From the NCBI RefSeq assembly GCF_002165625.1, contig NZ_NGNS01000028.1, positions 1 through 51,465 on the forward strand: a stretch of DNA of 51,465 nt, in the 5' to 3' direction. Below, piece after piece: positions 28,430 through 36,782 of this stretch. Under the pieces are notes generated by a model. The model did not search any database, was not told where the DNA came from, and saw only the letters and a list, made by a program, of their open reading frames with translations. This stretch comes from Neiella marina. Lineage in GTDB: Bacteria; Pseudomonadota; Gammaproteobacteria; Enterobacterales; Neiellaceae. The translations under genes and the position numbers were made by a program. Position 1 is the first letter of the stretch, and each line of letters starts with the position of its first letter.

Positions 28430-28538
28430 GGTCAGGACTAACAGTGCTTTGTGAAAGCTTCTGCTGCAAGGATGCAGCAGTCGAGTCATCAAGGATGATT
28501 TCACGGCGTTTTGAGGCAAAGCGCTGTTAGTTCTGGCC
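28430..28538. repeat. palindromic repeat, copy 1 of 4 (thiC-thiDE intergenic)
   Basis: A 109-base imperfect palindrome. The outer arms are GGTCAGGACTAACAG and CTGTTAGTTCTGGCC (two mismatches), continued by GCTTTG/CAAAGC. An inner hairpin CTGCTGCA-agga-TGCAGCAG lies in its left half. It is followed by a 45-base spacer that recurs after copy 2. Confidence 0.85.
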
Positions 28539-28583
28539 TGTGAGCAATACTGGCTTTGAAATCCTGTTGAGGCGAGATTGAAA

Positions 28584-28691
28584 GGCAGGGCTAATGGCGT
28601 TTTGTGAAAGCTTCTGCTGCATGGATGCAGCAGCAGAGCCATCAGGGATGATTTTACGGCGTCTTGAAGCAAAACGCTGTTAGCTCTGACC
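28584..28691. repeat. palindromic repeat, copy 2 of 4
   Basis: A 108-base copy with arms GGCAGGGCTAATGGCGTTTTG and a near-complementary right arm ending GCTCTGACC; compensating changes (TTTTG/CAAAA) keep the stem paired. The preceding ATTGAAA and the following spacer (TGTGAGCAATACTGGCT) are shared with copies 1 and 3, giving a unit of about 153 bases. Confidence 0.85.
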
Positions 28692-28736
28692 TGTGAGCAA
28701 TACTGGCTGTGAAATTCAGTTGCGACGAGATTGAAA

Positions 28737-28844
28737 GGCAGGACTAATAGCGCTTTGAGAAAGCTTCTGCTGCATGGATGCAGCAGCAGAGCCATCAGGG
28801 ATGATTTCTCGGCGTCTTGAAGCAAAGCGCTGTTAGTCCTGACC
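28737..28844. repeat. palindromic repeat, copy 3 of 4
   Basis: A 108-base copy with arms GGCAGGACTAATAGCGCTTTG and CAAAGCGCTGTTAGTCCTGACC. The inner hairpin is CTGCTGCA-tgga-TGCAGCAG. It is followed by a different spacer (28845-28939) starting GGAGTAGGGCAATGGTCGTT, whose first part recurs after copy 4. Confidence 0.85.
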
Positions 28845-28939
28845 GGAGTAGGGCAATGGTCGTTGAGAAGTTCAGCTGAGCCGCATGAGATAGCGGAAGA
28901 CTATTTGCAGCGAGCTGGAACGTTACGACGAAATTGAAA

Positions 28940-29046
28940 GGCAGGGCTAATAGCGTTTTGTGAAAGCTTCTGCTGCAAGGATGCAGCAGCAGAGCCATCA
29001 GGGATGATTTTACGGCGTCTTGAAGCAAAGCGCTATTGGTCCGGCC
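28940..29046. repeat. palindromic repeat, copy 4 of 4
   Basis: A 107-base copy with arms GGCAGGGCTAATAGCG and CGCTATTGGTCCGGCC. The right arm changes (ATTGG, CCGGCC) keep most pairs. It ends 73 bases before the thiDE start; the short stretch after it (to 29119) holds no other feature I can support. Confidence 0.85.
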
Positions 29047-29119
29047 GGAGCAGGGCAATGGTCGTTTAGCCAGGCTAGACACCAAATAGATATATAACGA
29101 CATAAGGTAAACACAACTG

Positions 29120-30775
29120 ATGAGCTGGCTTCCACATACCGTCATTCAACCCTATCAGGTGCTCACGCCCAAGCGAGCTATTGTCTGGGCGATTGGCGGC
29201 TCCGATAGTAGTGGTGGCGCAGGCATCCAAGCAGATATTCAAGCGATTAACGGCTTACGTGATGAGGATGCACTGGGCAACCAAACGGTTGCCCAAGCCT
29301 GCACCATAGTCACCACGGTCACCGCGCAGAATTCGGAGTCAGTTTCTGATTTGATGGCATTGCCCATCGACTTGCTGGAACAGCAATGGCTGCAGTTGCT
29401 CGCTGATATGCCGCCTGCGGTGATCAAAATATCCCTGTTGGCCAACCCTCAGCAGGTTGAATGGCTGGCCGAGCAGCTAGCCAACTGGCCCGCGGGTTTG
29501 CCAATGCCGCTGGTGATTTACGACCCGGTGGCTATCGCCAGTACCGGTGATGCACTGACCGCAGAGCCGATACTCGATGCAGTAAAACAACAACTACTGC
29601 GCCACGTTGATGTGCTGACACCAAATGCTACCGAAGTATTGGCCATCACAGGCATTGCGCTACTGTCCAGTCATGATTTGCAGCGCGCATTTGACGTGTT
29701 TCGCCAGCATGGCGTTAAAACCGTGCTGTTCAAAGGCGGTCACACCGGCTTGCTAATGGACGTGCCGATTTCAGATGACCACGTCATTGACGCTTGGACC
29801 AATGGCGACTGCTGGCGGTATTGCGCTAGCCCTCAGCTGACAACCAAGCATGGTCATGGCACCGGCTGTAGCTTCGCGTCCTCGCTGGCGAGTGGTTTGG
29901 CCCAGGGGTATGCCCTAGAAGATGCTTTTGCCATTGCTCATGCTTATGTCCAACAAGGACTCAAAGCCGCCGTTGGCCAAGGTAAAGGCCCCGGGCCTGT
30001 CGCTCACCTTGGCTGGCCCAAACGCTGGCAAGACTTTCCCAAAACGGCTAATGCACTAGCTGAACTGGATGCGGAGCGACAAGCTTGTGCTCCTTGTGAG
30101 CTTCGACTCGGCTTGTACCCGGTAGTGCCGACTGTCGAATGGCTCGAGCGATTACTGAAGTGTGGTGTCAAAACCATTCAGCTGCGCGCCAAAGACCTGC
30201 CTGAGGATCAAGCTGAACCTTTGGTCAAACAGGCGGTATTACTCGGGCAACAATACCAAGCTCGAGTGTTTATTAACGATTATTGGCAGCTGGCATTAAA
30301 ACACAATGCATACGGGGTCCATTTGGGGCAAGAAGATGTCTCTGATGCCGATGTCGAAAAAATAGCCGGATCAGGCGTCAGGCTTGGCCTCTCGACCCAT
30401 GGCTACTTTGAAATGCTGCGCGCAGCGGCGCTGCAACCGAGCTATCTGGCAATAGGCCACATTTTTGCCACCACAACCAAAGATATGCCGTCCACTCCGC
30501 AAGGGGTGCTAAAGCTATCGCAGCAAGCGTCATTACTGGCTTCGCGTGATACTGCAGGTGTGGAAAAAATGCCGACAGTAGCCATTGGTGGTATCGATTT
30601 TGAGCGCGCTCAACAGTTGGTTACCACGGATGTTGGCAGCATCGCTGTGGTCCGGGCTTTTACTCAGACTAGCGATCCTGAGTTGGCTGCCGAGCATTGG
30701 CTCCATTTGGTTGGGGCTGGTGATCGGCTGGGTGATTCAAGTGACGCCGAGTCTGCGCCACTAGCAAAGCAATAA
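29120..30775 (+). CDS. thiDE: ThiD-ThiE fusion: HMP/HMP-P kinase and thiamine-phosphate synthase
   Basis: A 551-residue bifunctional enzyme. The N-terminal half (about 18-275) is ThiD: GGSDSSGGAGIQADI, TPNATEVLAITGI and the KHGHGTGCSFASSLASGLAQG anion-hole loop; it phosphorylates HMP twice. The C-terminal half (about 325-540) is ThiE: TIQLRAKDLPEDQ, RVFINDYWQLA, GVHLGQEDV, LGLSTHGYFE, IGHIFATTTKDMPSTPQGV and AIGGIDFERA; it couples the pyrimidine to thiazole phosphate. The linker region (280-325) includes CAPCELR. It precedes thiS by 14 bases. Confidence 0.95.
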   Translation: MSWLPHTVIQPYQVLTPKRAIVWAIGGSDSSGGAGIQADIQAINGLRDEDALGNQTVAQACTIVTTVTAQNSESVSDLMALPIDLLEQQWLQLLADMPPAVIKISLLANPQQVEWLAEQLANWPAGLPMPLVIYDPVAIASTGDALTAEPILDAVKQQLLRHVDVLTPNATEVLAITGIALLSSHDLQRAFDVFRQHGVKTVLFKGGHTGLLMDVPISDDHVIDAWTNGDCWRYCASPQLTTKHGHGTGCSFASSLASGLAQGYALEDAFAIAHAYVQQGLKAAVGQGKGPGPVAHLGWPKRWQDFPKTANALAELDAERQACAPCELRLGLYPVVPTVEWLERLLKCGVKTIQLRAKDLPEDQAEPLVKQAVLLGQQYQARVFINDYWQLALKHNAYGVHLGQEDVSDADVEKIAGSGVRLGLSTHGYFEMLRAAALQPSYLAIGHIFATTTKDMPSTPQGVLKLSQQASLLASRDTAGVEKMPTVAIGGIDFERAQQLVTTDVGSIAVVRAFTQTSDPELAAEHWLHLVGAGDRLGDSSDAESAPLAKQ

Positions 30776-30789
30776 CAAGGAGGTTGGTA

Positions 30790-30990
30790 ATGAAAATAGA
30801 TGTAAACGGCGAGCCTGTTGAACTATCAGCGCAAGCGACATTAGCCCAGCTGATCGACGTGTTGAAGCAAGATGTGTCTGGTATTGCCATCGCGGTTAAT
30901 CAAACGATCGTACCGCAGCATGAGTGGGACCAGTATTTGCTGCAAGATCGCGACAGTATCGCGTTATTTCGAGCTATTGCGGGTGGCTAA
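30790..30990 (+). CDS. thiS: sulfur carrier protein ThiS
   Basis: A 66-residue ubiquitin-fold protein ending in the required Gly-Gly (FRAIAGG). ThiF adenylates this end and it then carries sulfur as a thiocarboxylate for ThiG. The ATG at 30790 has AAGGAGG six bases upstream, which decides against a TTG two codons earlier. It lies between thiDE and thiG. Confidence 0.95.
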   Translation: MKIDVNGEPVELSAQATLAQLIDVLKQDVSGIAIAVNQTIVPQHEWDQYLLQDRDSIALFRAIAGG

Positions 30991-31027
30991 ATCGCCAGTT
31001 TATTCATTTAAGTAACGGTTATTCACT

Positions 31028-31801
31028 ATGCTAAAAATTGCCGATAAAACCTTTCACAGTCGCCTGTTCAGCGGTACTGGCAAATTTGCCAATCCAAGCT
31101 TAATGACCGACGCCATCCTCGCTAGCGGCACAGAATTGGTGACCATGGCAATGAAGCGGGTGGATTTGAATCGGGCTGATGACGATATTCTCAGGCCCTT
31201 GATCGACGCTGGCGTTAACCTACTGCCGAATACGTCCGGTGCTGGCACGGCTGAAGAAGCCGTATTTGCCGCCAAATTAGCGCGAGAGGCACTGGGTACC
31301 CATTGGATCAAGCTCGAAATACATCCAGATCCCAAGTATTTGCTACCCGATCCGATCGAGACGCTGAAGGCCGCTGAAGAGCTGGTGAAAGACGGCTTTG
31401 TGGTGTTGCCATACATCCATGCTGATCCTGTCCTCTGTAAGCGGTTGGAGCAAGTGGGTTGCCAAGCAGTGATGCCACTCGGTGCGCCGATTGGCTCCAA
31501 TAAAGGGCTTAAAACCCGCGACTTTCTAGAAATCATTATCGAGCAGGCTAATGTCCCAGTCATTGTCGATGCGGGCATTGGCGCGCCTTCCCATGCCGCA
31601 GAAGCGATGGAGTTGGGCGCAGATGCGGTGTTAGTGAACACCGCGATTGCGGTATCGCCAAATCCAGTAGCGATGGCCGAGGCGTTCAAGCAAGCAGTTC
31701 GCGCCGGACGAATGGCCTATGAAGCAGGCTTGGGCGGCGTCAGTCACGCGGCAGTGGCATCGAGCCCGCTAACTGCATTTTTAGACGAGCCGGTTTGCTA
31801 G
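31028..31801 (+). CDS. thiG: thiazole synthase ThiG
   Basis: A 257-residue TIM-barrel enzyme that forms the thiazole phosphate ring from deoxyxylulose 5-phosphate, dehydroglycine and ThiS thiocarboxylate. The Schiff-base lysine is in [17 protein letters not shown] (about residue 97), with [15 protein letters not shown] before it and the phosphate-binding loops [13 protein letters not shown] and [29 protein letters not shown] after. Length is normal. Confidence 0.97.
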   Translation: MLKIADKTFHSRLFSGTGKFANPSLMTDAILASGTELVTMAMKRVDLNRADDDILRPLIDAGVNLLPNTSGAGTAEEAVFAAKLAREALGTHWIKLEIHPDPKYLLPDPIETLKAAEELVKDGFVVLPYIHADPVLCKRLEQVGCQAVMPLGAPIGSNKGLKTRDFLEIIIEQANVPVIVDAGIGAPSHAAEAMELGADAVLVNTAIAVSPNPVAMAEAFKQAVRAGRMAYEAGLGGVSHAAVASSPLTAFLDEPVC

Positions 31802-31847
31802 TCGACGTGCGCACAGTGGTGACAGCAAAGGAATTTGAGCGAGAGGT

Positions 31848-33005
31848 TTGGCCGAGTTGAATAAGCAAGCAGAGAGTTTCCAGCAGGTATTGGATAATCA
31901 GGATTGGGATCATGTCCGGTTGAGCATCGGTGCCAAAACAGCCGTTGATGTTGAGCGGGCCTTATCGCGCTCAACTGGCAATCAGCGCTTGAATCTCGAT
32001 GACTTTATGGCGCTGATCTCGCCCGCTGCCGAGCCTTATCTGGAAGCAATGGCGCAACGCTCACTGGTCCTGACTCAACAGCGTTTTGGCAAAACCATCC
32101 AGTTGTATGTGCCGCTCTATTTATCGAATTTATGCTCCAATATTTGCACCTACTGCGGTTTCTCCATGCACAACGCTATCCGTCGCAAGACACTCGACAT
32201 GGCCGAGCTCGATGCTGAAGTGGCGGCGATTAAAGCACTTGGGTTTGATCATATCTTGTTGGTGACCGGCGAATCTGAACGCAAGGTCGGCATGGACTAT
32301 TTTCGCCAGGCTATCCCAAGGATCCGGCGTCACTTTTCGCACTTGTCGATGGAAGTTCAGCCGTTAGCTGTTGAAGAGTATGCTGAGCTGAAAGATCTCG
32401 GGGTTGACGCAGTGTTGGTGTATCAAGAAACCTATTCGCGCCGGACTTATGCTGAGCATCACCTCAAAGGTCAAAAAAGTGATTTTGATTGGCGCTTGGC
32501 AACACCAGAGCGACTCGGCCAAATCGGGATGAATAAAATCGGCATTGGCGCGTTAATTGGTCTCGAAGATTGGCGAACGGACTGCTTTATGGTGGCATCT
32601 CACCTGAATTTCTTACAAAAGCGCTACTGGCAAAGCCGCTTTTCGATTTCTTTTCCGCGTCTTCGCCCTTGTACCGGTGGTTTAGAGCCCAAATCTGTGA
32701 TGACCGATCGCCAGTTGGTACAACTCATTTGCGCCTATCGTTTGTTTAATCCGGAACTTGAGTTGTCACTGTCGACGCGCGAATCGGCTGCCTTCAGGGA
32801 CCAAGTGCTGCCACTTGGCATCACCACCATGAGCGCGTATTCTCAAACTCAACCCGGCGGTTATGCCAATGCGGAACCTGCTCTGGAACAGTTTTCCATT
32901 AGCGATGATCGCCATCCACAAGCGGTTGCTGAGGCGATTCGCCAGCGCGGCTACCAACCGGTTTGGACCGATTGGCAATCGGCCTACGGCCGCCAAATGG
33001 TGTAA
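31848..33005 (+). CDS. thiH: 2-iminoacetate synthase ThiH
   Basis: A 385-residue radical SAM tyrosine lyase that supplies dehydroglycine to ThiG, releasing p-cresol. The cluster motif is CSNICTYCGFSMHN (CxxxCxxC, about residues 96-103). SRRTYAEHHLKGQKSDFDWRLATPERLGQIGMNKIGIGALIGLEDWRTD is typical. The start is TTG; 31848 is very close to GAGAGG, so the TTG at 31857 may be used instead. It overlaps no neighbour; thiG is 46 bases upstream. Confidence 0.95.
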   Translation: MAELNKQAESFQQVLDNQDWDHVRLSIGAKTAVDVERALSRSTGNQRLNLDDFMALISPAAEPYLEAMAQRSLVLTQQRFGKTIQLYVPLYLSNLCSNICTYCGFSMHNAIRRKTLDMAELDAEVAAIKALGFDHILLVTGESERKVGMDYFRQAIPRIRRHFSHLSMEVQPLAVEEYAELKDLGVDAVLVYQETYSRRTYAEHHLKGQKSDFDWRLATPERLGQIGMNKIGIGALIGLEDWRTDCFMVASHLNFLQKRYWQSRFSISFPRLRPCTGGLEPKSVMTDRQLVQLICAYRLFNPELELSLSTRESAAFRDQVLPLGITTMSAYSQTQPGGYANAEPALEQFSISDDRHPQAVAEAIRQRGYQPVWTDWQSAYGRQMV

Positions 33006-33038
33006 CACCGCGAGCTATACAAAGTTTCAAGGACCCCT

Positions 33039-33788
33039 ATGCTGACCGATCATCAAACCCTGAGATACAGCCGCCACCTGTTGTTGCAACAAGTGGGCGA
33101 GGATGGTCAATTGAAGCTGCAACAGGCTAAAGTTTTGTTGATCGGCTTGGGCGGGTTGGGCAGCCCTGCGGGGTTATATCTGGCCGCCGCAGGTATTGGT
33201 GAGTTGCATTTGGTTGACCATGATCAGGTTGAATTAAGCAACTTGCAGCGCCAAATTCTCTACCGCGAATCGGATGTTGGCGAAGACAAAGTCGAAGCCG
33301 CTGAGCGTCAGCTTAGCGATTTGAATGATGATATTGAACTCGTCATTCATGCCGAGAAAGTCACTGCGAACAATGCCCCAGAGTTAGTCCAAGGTATCGA
33401 TGTGGTGCTCGATTGCACCGATAATTTTGCCGTCCGCCATGTTATCAATGCAGCCTGCCAACAGGCCGGTGTTCCTTTAGTTTCCGGGGCTGCTATTCGT
33501 CTTGAAGGCCAGCTGAGCGTATTTGATTTTCGCGATTCGCAGTCACCTTGTTATGCCTGCCTTTATCCGCCGAGCGGCCAAGAGCCGAAACTCAATTGTG
33601 CCAATTCCGGTGTTATCGGGCCTGTATTGGGTGTTATTGCCAGCCTGCAAGCGCTTGCTGCTATAAAGTTACTTCTCGGTTTGCCGGTCGATACAGCGAA
33701 ATTGCAGTTATTCGATGCCCTTCACGGCGACTGGCAACAATTTGCTATTACTCGCTCAGCGAACTGTCCGGTGTGCGCCGCTCGCTGA
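33039..33788 (+). CDS. thiF: ThiS adenylyltransferase ThiF
   Basis: A 249-residue E1-like enzyme. The nucleotide loop is GLGGLGSPAGLYLAAAGIG (about residues 37-55), followed by VDHDQVELSNLQRQILY with the ATP-binding Asp and Arg. DCTDNFAVR and the zinc cysteines CYACLYP and CPVCAA complete the family pattern. It activates the ThiS C-terminus with ATP. MoeB is similar, but the position at the end of thiCDESGHF fixes the name. Confidence 0.93.
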   Translation: MLTDHQTLRYSRHLLLQQVGEDGQLKLQQAKVLLIGLGGLGSPAGLYLAAAGIGELHLVDHDQVELSNLQRQILYRESDVGEDKVEAAERQLSDLNDDIELVIHAEKVTANNAPELVQGIDVVLDCTDNFAVRHVINAACQQAGVPLVSGAAIRLEGQLSVFDFRDSQSPCYACLYPPSGQEPKLNCANSGVIGPVLGVIASLQALAAIKLLLGLPVDTAKLQLFDALHGDWQQFAITRSANCPVCAAR

Positions 33789-33907
33789 ATTTCGCCCCAC
33801 TAACCTTCTGCTTACACAAACAATTACAAATTGTCGATGGGATTATCCAAGCCCTGACGCTTAGACTGGATTAATCTGACCTTTAAGCCGTCGTTAGAGG
33901 ACTCTTC

Positions 33908-34324
33908 ATGTTCCAGCGCTTTAGCAAAGAAGCAAAATCATTGGTCATTTTCATGGTCGTCACTATCGGCTATGGCTGTTATCAATTGCTGCAGGCTGCA
34001 ATTCAGCTTAACTGGACTAGCTTACCCGAAGCGGCAGGCTGGCTCGCTCTCGCTGGATTGGTGGTCGCCACCGTTGTCAGCGCCTTTGCTATGATTGACA
34101 AAAAATCACTGGCATTTTGGGTGGTTGCGGTTTTTTGGTTGCTACAAGCCTGCTATATCCACAGCTCGGTGTTTACCCTAGATCTGGGTGAGTCACCGAT
34201 AGTTGGGTTTGGGCTCGATATGGCAGAAAACCAATTCACCATTCGGGTCATGCCACTGGTGATGTGTATTGCTACCATCGGCCTTTTTATTCGCTATAAA
34301 TCTGCTCGTCGCAGCGCCTACTAA
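33908..34324 (+). CDS. small integral membrane protein, unrecognised
   Basis: A 138-residue protein with four predicted membrane segments: about 12-32 (VIFMVVTIGYGCYQLLQAAI), 44-64, 68-88 (FWVVAVFWLLQACYIH) and 112-130 (VMPLVMCIATIGLFI). Short charged ends put both termini probably in the cytoplasm. No motif or family is recognised. It starts at ATG with AGAGGA upstream, is separate from thiF by 119 bases and runs toward the xdhC-like gene 21 bases downstream, with which it may be co-transcribed. Confidence 0.7.
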   Translation: MFQRFSKEAKSLVIFMVVTIGYGCYQLLQAAIQLNWTSLPEAAGWLALAGLVVATVVSAFAMIDKKSLAFWVVAVFWLLQACYIHSSVFTLDLGESPIVGFGLDMAENQFTIRVMPLVMCIATIGLFIRYKSARRSAY

Positions 34325-34345
34325 ATTGCTTGAACGGAGAGCCTG

Positions 34346-35404
34346 ATGGCCACTCACACACAAGACATATTGCAAGCTTGGTATCCCCATCGCGATAGTC
34401 ATCAATGGGTGCTGGGAACAGTCGTTGGAACCATAGGGTCGAGCTATCGCAAAGCTGGCGCACTATTGTTAATCAATGATATGGCACAGCTGTTTGGCCT
34501 GATCAGCGGCGGCTGCCTGGAAGCTGACTTGATGCGGCGCAGCAAGCGCGTCATGACAACAGGTGGTGCTGAGTTAGTCAGTTATGATAGCCGCGATGAA
34601 GATGATGTGGCGTTTCAACTGGGACTTGGCTGTGGCGGAAAAATCGATATTCTGCTGCAACCTGTGACTGCCGAAAATCACTACTTGCAGTTGGTTCAGG
34701 TCTATCAATCCTTGATAGCCCACCAGCCAATTGTGTATTGCTCGCCGATGACACCGGCTATGCCTAATGAAGACGGTCATCAAATCGGTCTGGTCGCTTC
34801 GACCCTGACGCAATTGCCGTTTGCTATTGAGCTGGGCAATAAAGCGAAGTCTGTCACCTACTGTGATCAACACTGGTTGTGTCGCTGGATCCGGCCTCGA
34901 CCGCATTTGGCGGTATTTGGAGGCGGCTTGGATGCCCAGCCGTTGGTTGCTATGGCTGCCAATTTGGGGTGGGAGGTGTCCGTGGTTGACCCTCGACCAA
35001 GCTATGGCCGAAGTGTTGATTTTCCCACAGCAAGTCGTTTGCTCAATAGCTCGGCAGCAGGCCTTGAGCAACAGCCGTGGCTTGAGTCGGTGGACGCTGT
35101 CGTCATCATGAATCATCACATTGATCTGGATGTCGAGGCGATTCAGCTATGGCACAACAAGCCGCTCAGTTACTGGGCTGTACTTGGTCCAGAGCATCGC
35201 AAGCAACGATTATTTGATACTGCCGGTATTCAACCTCAACAATGTCGCCAGCCGTTGGCTGGCCCCGCTGGTTTGTCGCTAGGCGGTGAATTGCCAGAGG
35301 GCGTGGCGCTATCGATACTGGCTGAATGTCACGCGGCGTTGCATGGCGCGTCGGCTCAATCAATCAGCGGCATATTGAATGACACCGCCAGGATTGCTCC
35401 GTGA
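34346..35404 (+). CDS. XdhC/CoxI family protein
   Basis: A 352-residue cytoplasmic protein. The N-terminal XdhC/CoxI domain shows LGTVVGTIGSSYRKAGALLLIND and LISGGCLEADLMRR. The C-terminal Rossmann domain starts HLAVFGGGLDAQPLVAMAANLGWEVSVVDPR and has YWAVLGPEHRK and GLSLGGELPEGVALSILAECHA. XdhC proteins bind molybdenum cofactor, help its sulfuration and pass it to xanthine-oxidase-type enzymes. GGAGAG precedes the ATG. The stop overlaps the following MocA-like gene (GTGA), a classical pair, but no molybdenum hydroxylase is in the window. Confidence 0.88.
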   Translation: MATHTQDILQAWYPHRDSHQWVLGTVVGTIGSSYRKAGALLLINDMAQLFGLISGGCLEADLMRRSKRVMTTGGAELVSYDSRDEDDVAFQLGLGCGGKIDILLQPVTAENHYLQLVQVYQSLIAHQPIVYCSPMTPAMPNEDGHQIGLVASTLTQLPFAIELGNKAKSVTYCDQHWLCRWIRPRPHLAVFGGGLDAQPLVAMAANLGWEVSVVDPRPSYGRSVDFPTASRLLNSSAAGLEQQPWLESVDAVVIMNHHIDLDVEAIQLWHNKPLSYWAVLGPEHRKQRLFDTAGIQPQQCRQPLAGPAGLSLGGELPEGVALSILAECHAALHGASAQSISGILNDTARIAP

Positions 35405-35994
35405 CACTGCAAGCCGCCATCTTGGCTGCGGGGCAAAGCCAACGTTTTGGCGAAGCCAACAAGTTATTAGCGCCACTGGGCGATAGTTTTGTTCTACAGC
35501 GCAGTGTTGATACCGTCTCTTCGGTATTACCTCGACAGCAAATTCGACTGATTCTCGGCCATCAGGCAGCAGCGCTCGTCGCGCGATTTCCGACATTAAG
35601 TCACGGCCACAATTTGAGCTACCAAGAAGGGTTGGCCAGTTCGCTGCGCTGCGCGGTAAAACAGGCTGAACAATCGCTAAGTTGCCAAGCTTTGTTGGTC
35701 CTATTGGCCGATCAGGTGTTGCTCAACACCGACGACTTATCTCACTTAATACAAGTTTGGCGTCAGCAACCGAATGACATCATCTGTGCCGACTATGGCG
35801 AGCGTCGCGGTGTGCCGGCAGTTTTTCCACGCTCAGTTTGGCCGCAATTGAATGAGCTGAAGGGCGACCAAGGTGGCAAAGCGTTATTGCGATCGAGTGA
35901 TGTCGTTACCGTCGCCATGGCTAATGCCGCATTCGATATTGATACGCCCGATGATCTTAAACGAGCCCAAGACAGGTTATTAACCCAAGAATAG
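35401..35994 (+). CDS. MocA/MobA-like nucleotidyltransferase
   Basis: A 197-residue nucleotidyltransferase with the signature AAILAAGQSQRFGEANKLLAPLG (residues 5-27), LLVLLADQVLL with the metal-binding Asp, GVPAVFPRSVW, GDQGGKALLR and FDIDTPDDL. The family adds CMP or GMP to molybdenum cofactor; the tie to XdhC favours the MocA (cytidylyl) type. It starts at GTG overlapping the xdhC-like stop, and converges with the LysE gene with a 15-base overlap of the ends. Confidence 0.85.
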   Translation: MTLQAAILAAGQSQRFGEANKLLAPLGDSFVLQRSVDTVSSVLPRQQIRLILGHQAAALVARFPTLSHGHNLSYQEGLASSLRCAVKQAEQSLSCQALLVLLADQVLLNTDDLSHLIQVWRQQPNDIICADYGERRGVPAVFPRSVWPQLNELKGDQGGKALLRSSDVVTVAMANAAFDIDTPDDLKRAQDRLLTQE

Positions 35995-36603
35995 CCATAC
36001 GCCAACACCAATCATCAGTGAGCCGGCAACACGATTCATGGTACGGACGTTACTTGGCTTGAGGAGTAGGTGTCGGAGGGTTTTGCCGCCACTGGCATAC
36101 AGCAGCATGCAAATCGCTTCAAACAATAAAATTAGCGAGAGTAGAATTAGCAACTGCGGCGCCAAAGGTTGTGCTTCGTTGATGAATGGCGGCAACAAGG
36201 CAATATCAAATGCCCAACCTTTGGGGTTAGCAACGGCGGTCATAAAACCCTGCATCGCGAGACTCTTGGCGCTGATTTGAGGCGTGATGTCGAGTTGTTC
36301 TGGAATCGCCAGCTTGCCGCGAGAGCGCCACATCTGAATACCAATCCAAGCGAGATAACAAGCGCCTAAGGTTTTCATTACCACGAATGCTTGCGGGTAC
36401 TTCAATACGACTGCAGCGACGCCAATCACCGCACTGGTTGCGACCAGGGCCACACCTAGTAGCTCGCCAAGCATCATCCATCCAGTGCGCTTGACGCCAA
36501 TGGTCATGCCCAGCGTTAGAGCGAGCGTCATGCACATGCCTGGCGTGAGTGACACAAAGAAAAATGTTGGAATAAACAAGGCGAGTGCAGCTGAGTCGAT
36601 CAT
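35980..36603 (-). CDS. LysE/RhtB family amino-acid exporter
   Basis: A 207-residue inner-membrane protein with six predicted helices. LYFIP-type opening ALFIPTFFFVSLTPGMCMTLALTLGMTIGVKRT is the LysE/RhtB signature (SLTPGP-like, here SLTPGM), followed by ACYLAWIGIQMWRS and the AVANPKGWAFDIALLPPF loop. It probably exports an amino acid or homoserine lactone-type compound; the substrate is not readable. Confidence 0.88.
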   Translation of the reverse strand: MIDSAALALFIPTFFFVSLTPGMCMTLALTLGMTIGVKRTGWMMLGELLGVALVATSAVIGVAAVVLKYPQAFVVMKTLGACYLAWIGIQMWRSRGKLAIPEQLDITPQISAKSLAMQGFMTAVANPKGWAFDIALLPPFINEAQPLAPQLLILLSLILLFEAICMLLYASGGKTLRHLLLKPSNVRTMNRVAGSLMIGVGVWLFLG

Positions 36604-36782
36604 CGGTTACGTCTGTCAGGCTAAATACCGGCGAATCTTATCATTTCGAGTCGAGTGGGTCTCACTTCTTGATTGTAACTGAGTCGTATTAAGAGGAACT
36701 CAGCTACCCTGTGTATTAATCTGCATCGAAAGGAATGTCATGCTGAAACTCAGCCATTGATGGCTTTTGATGTGGTGGGTTG

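Noticed and set aside
36680-36691. TAATACGACTCA on the minus strand, as in the first half of a T7 RNA polymerase promoter
   Set aside because: The match stops after 12 bases; the part needed for melting and initiation is absent and no phage genes are near, so it is taken as chance.
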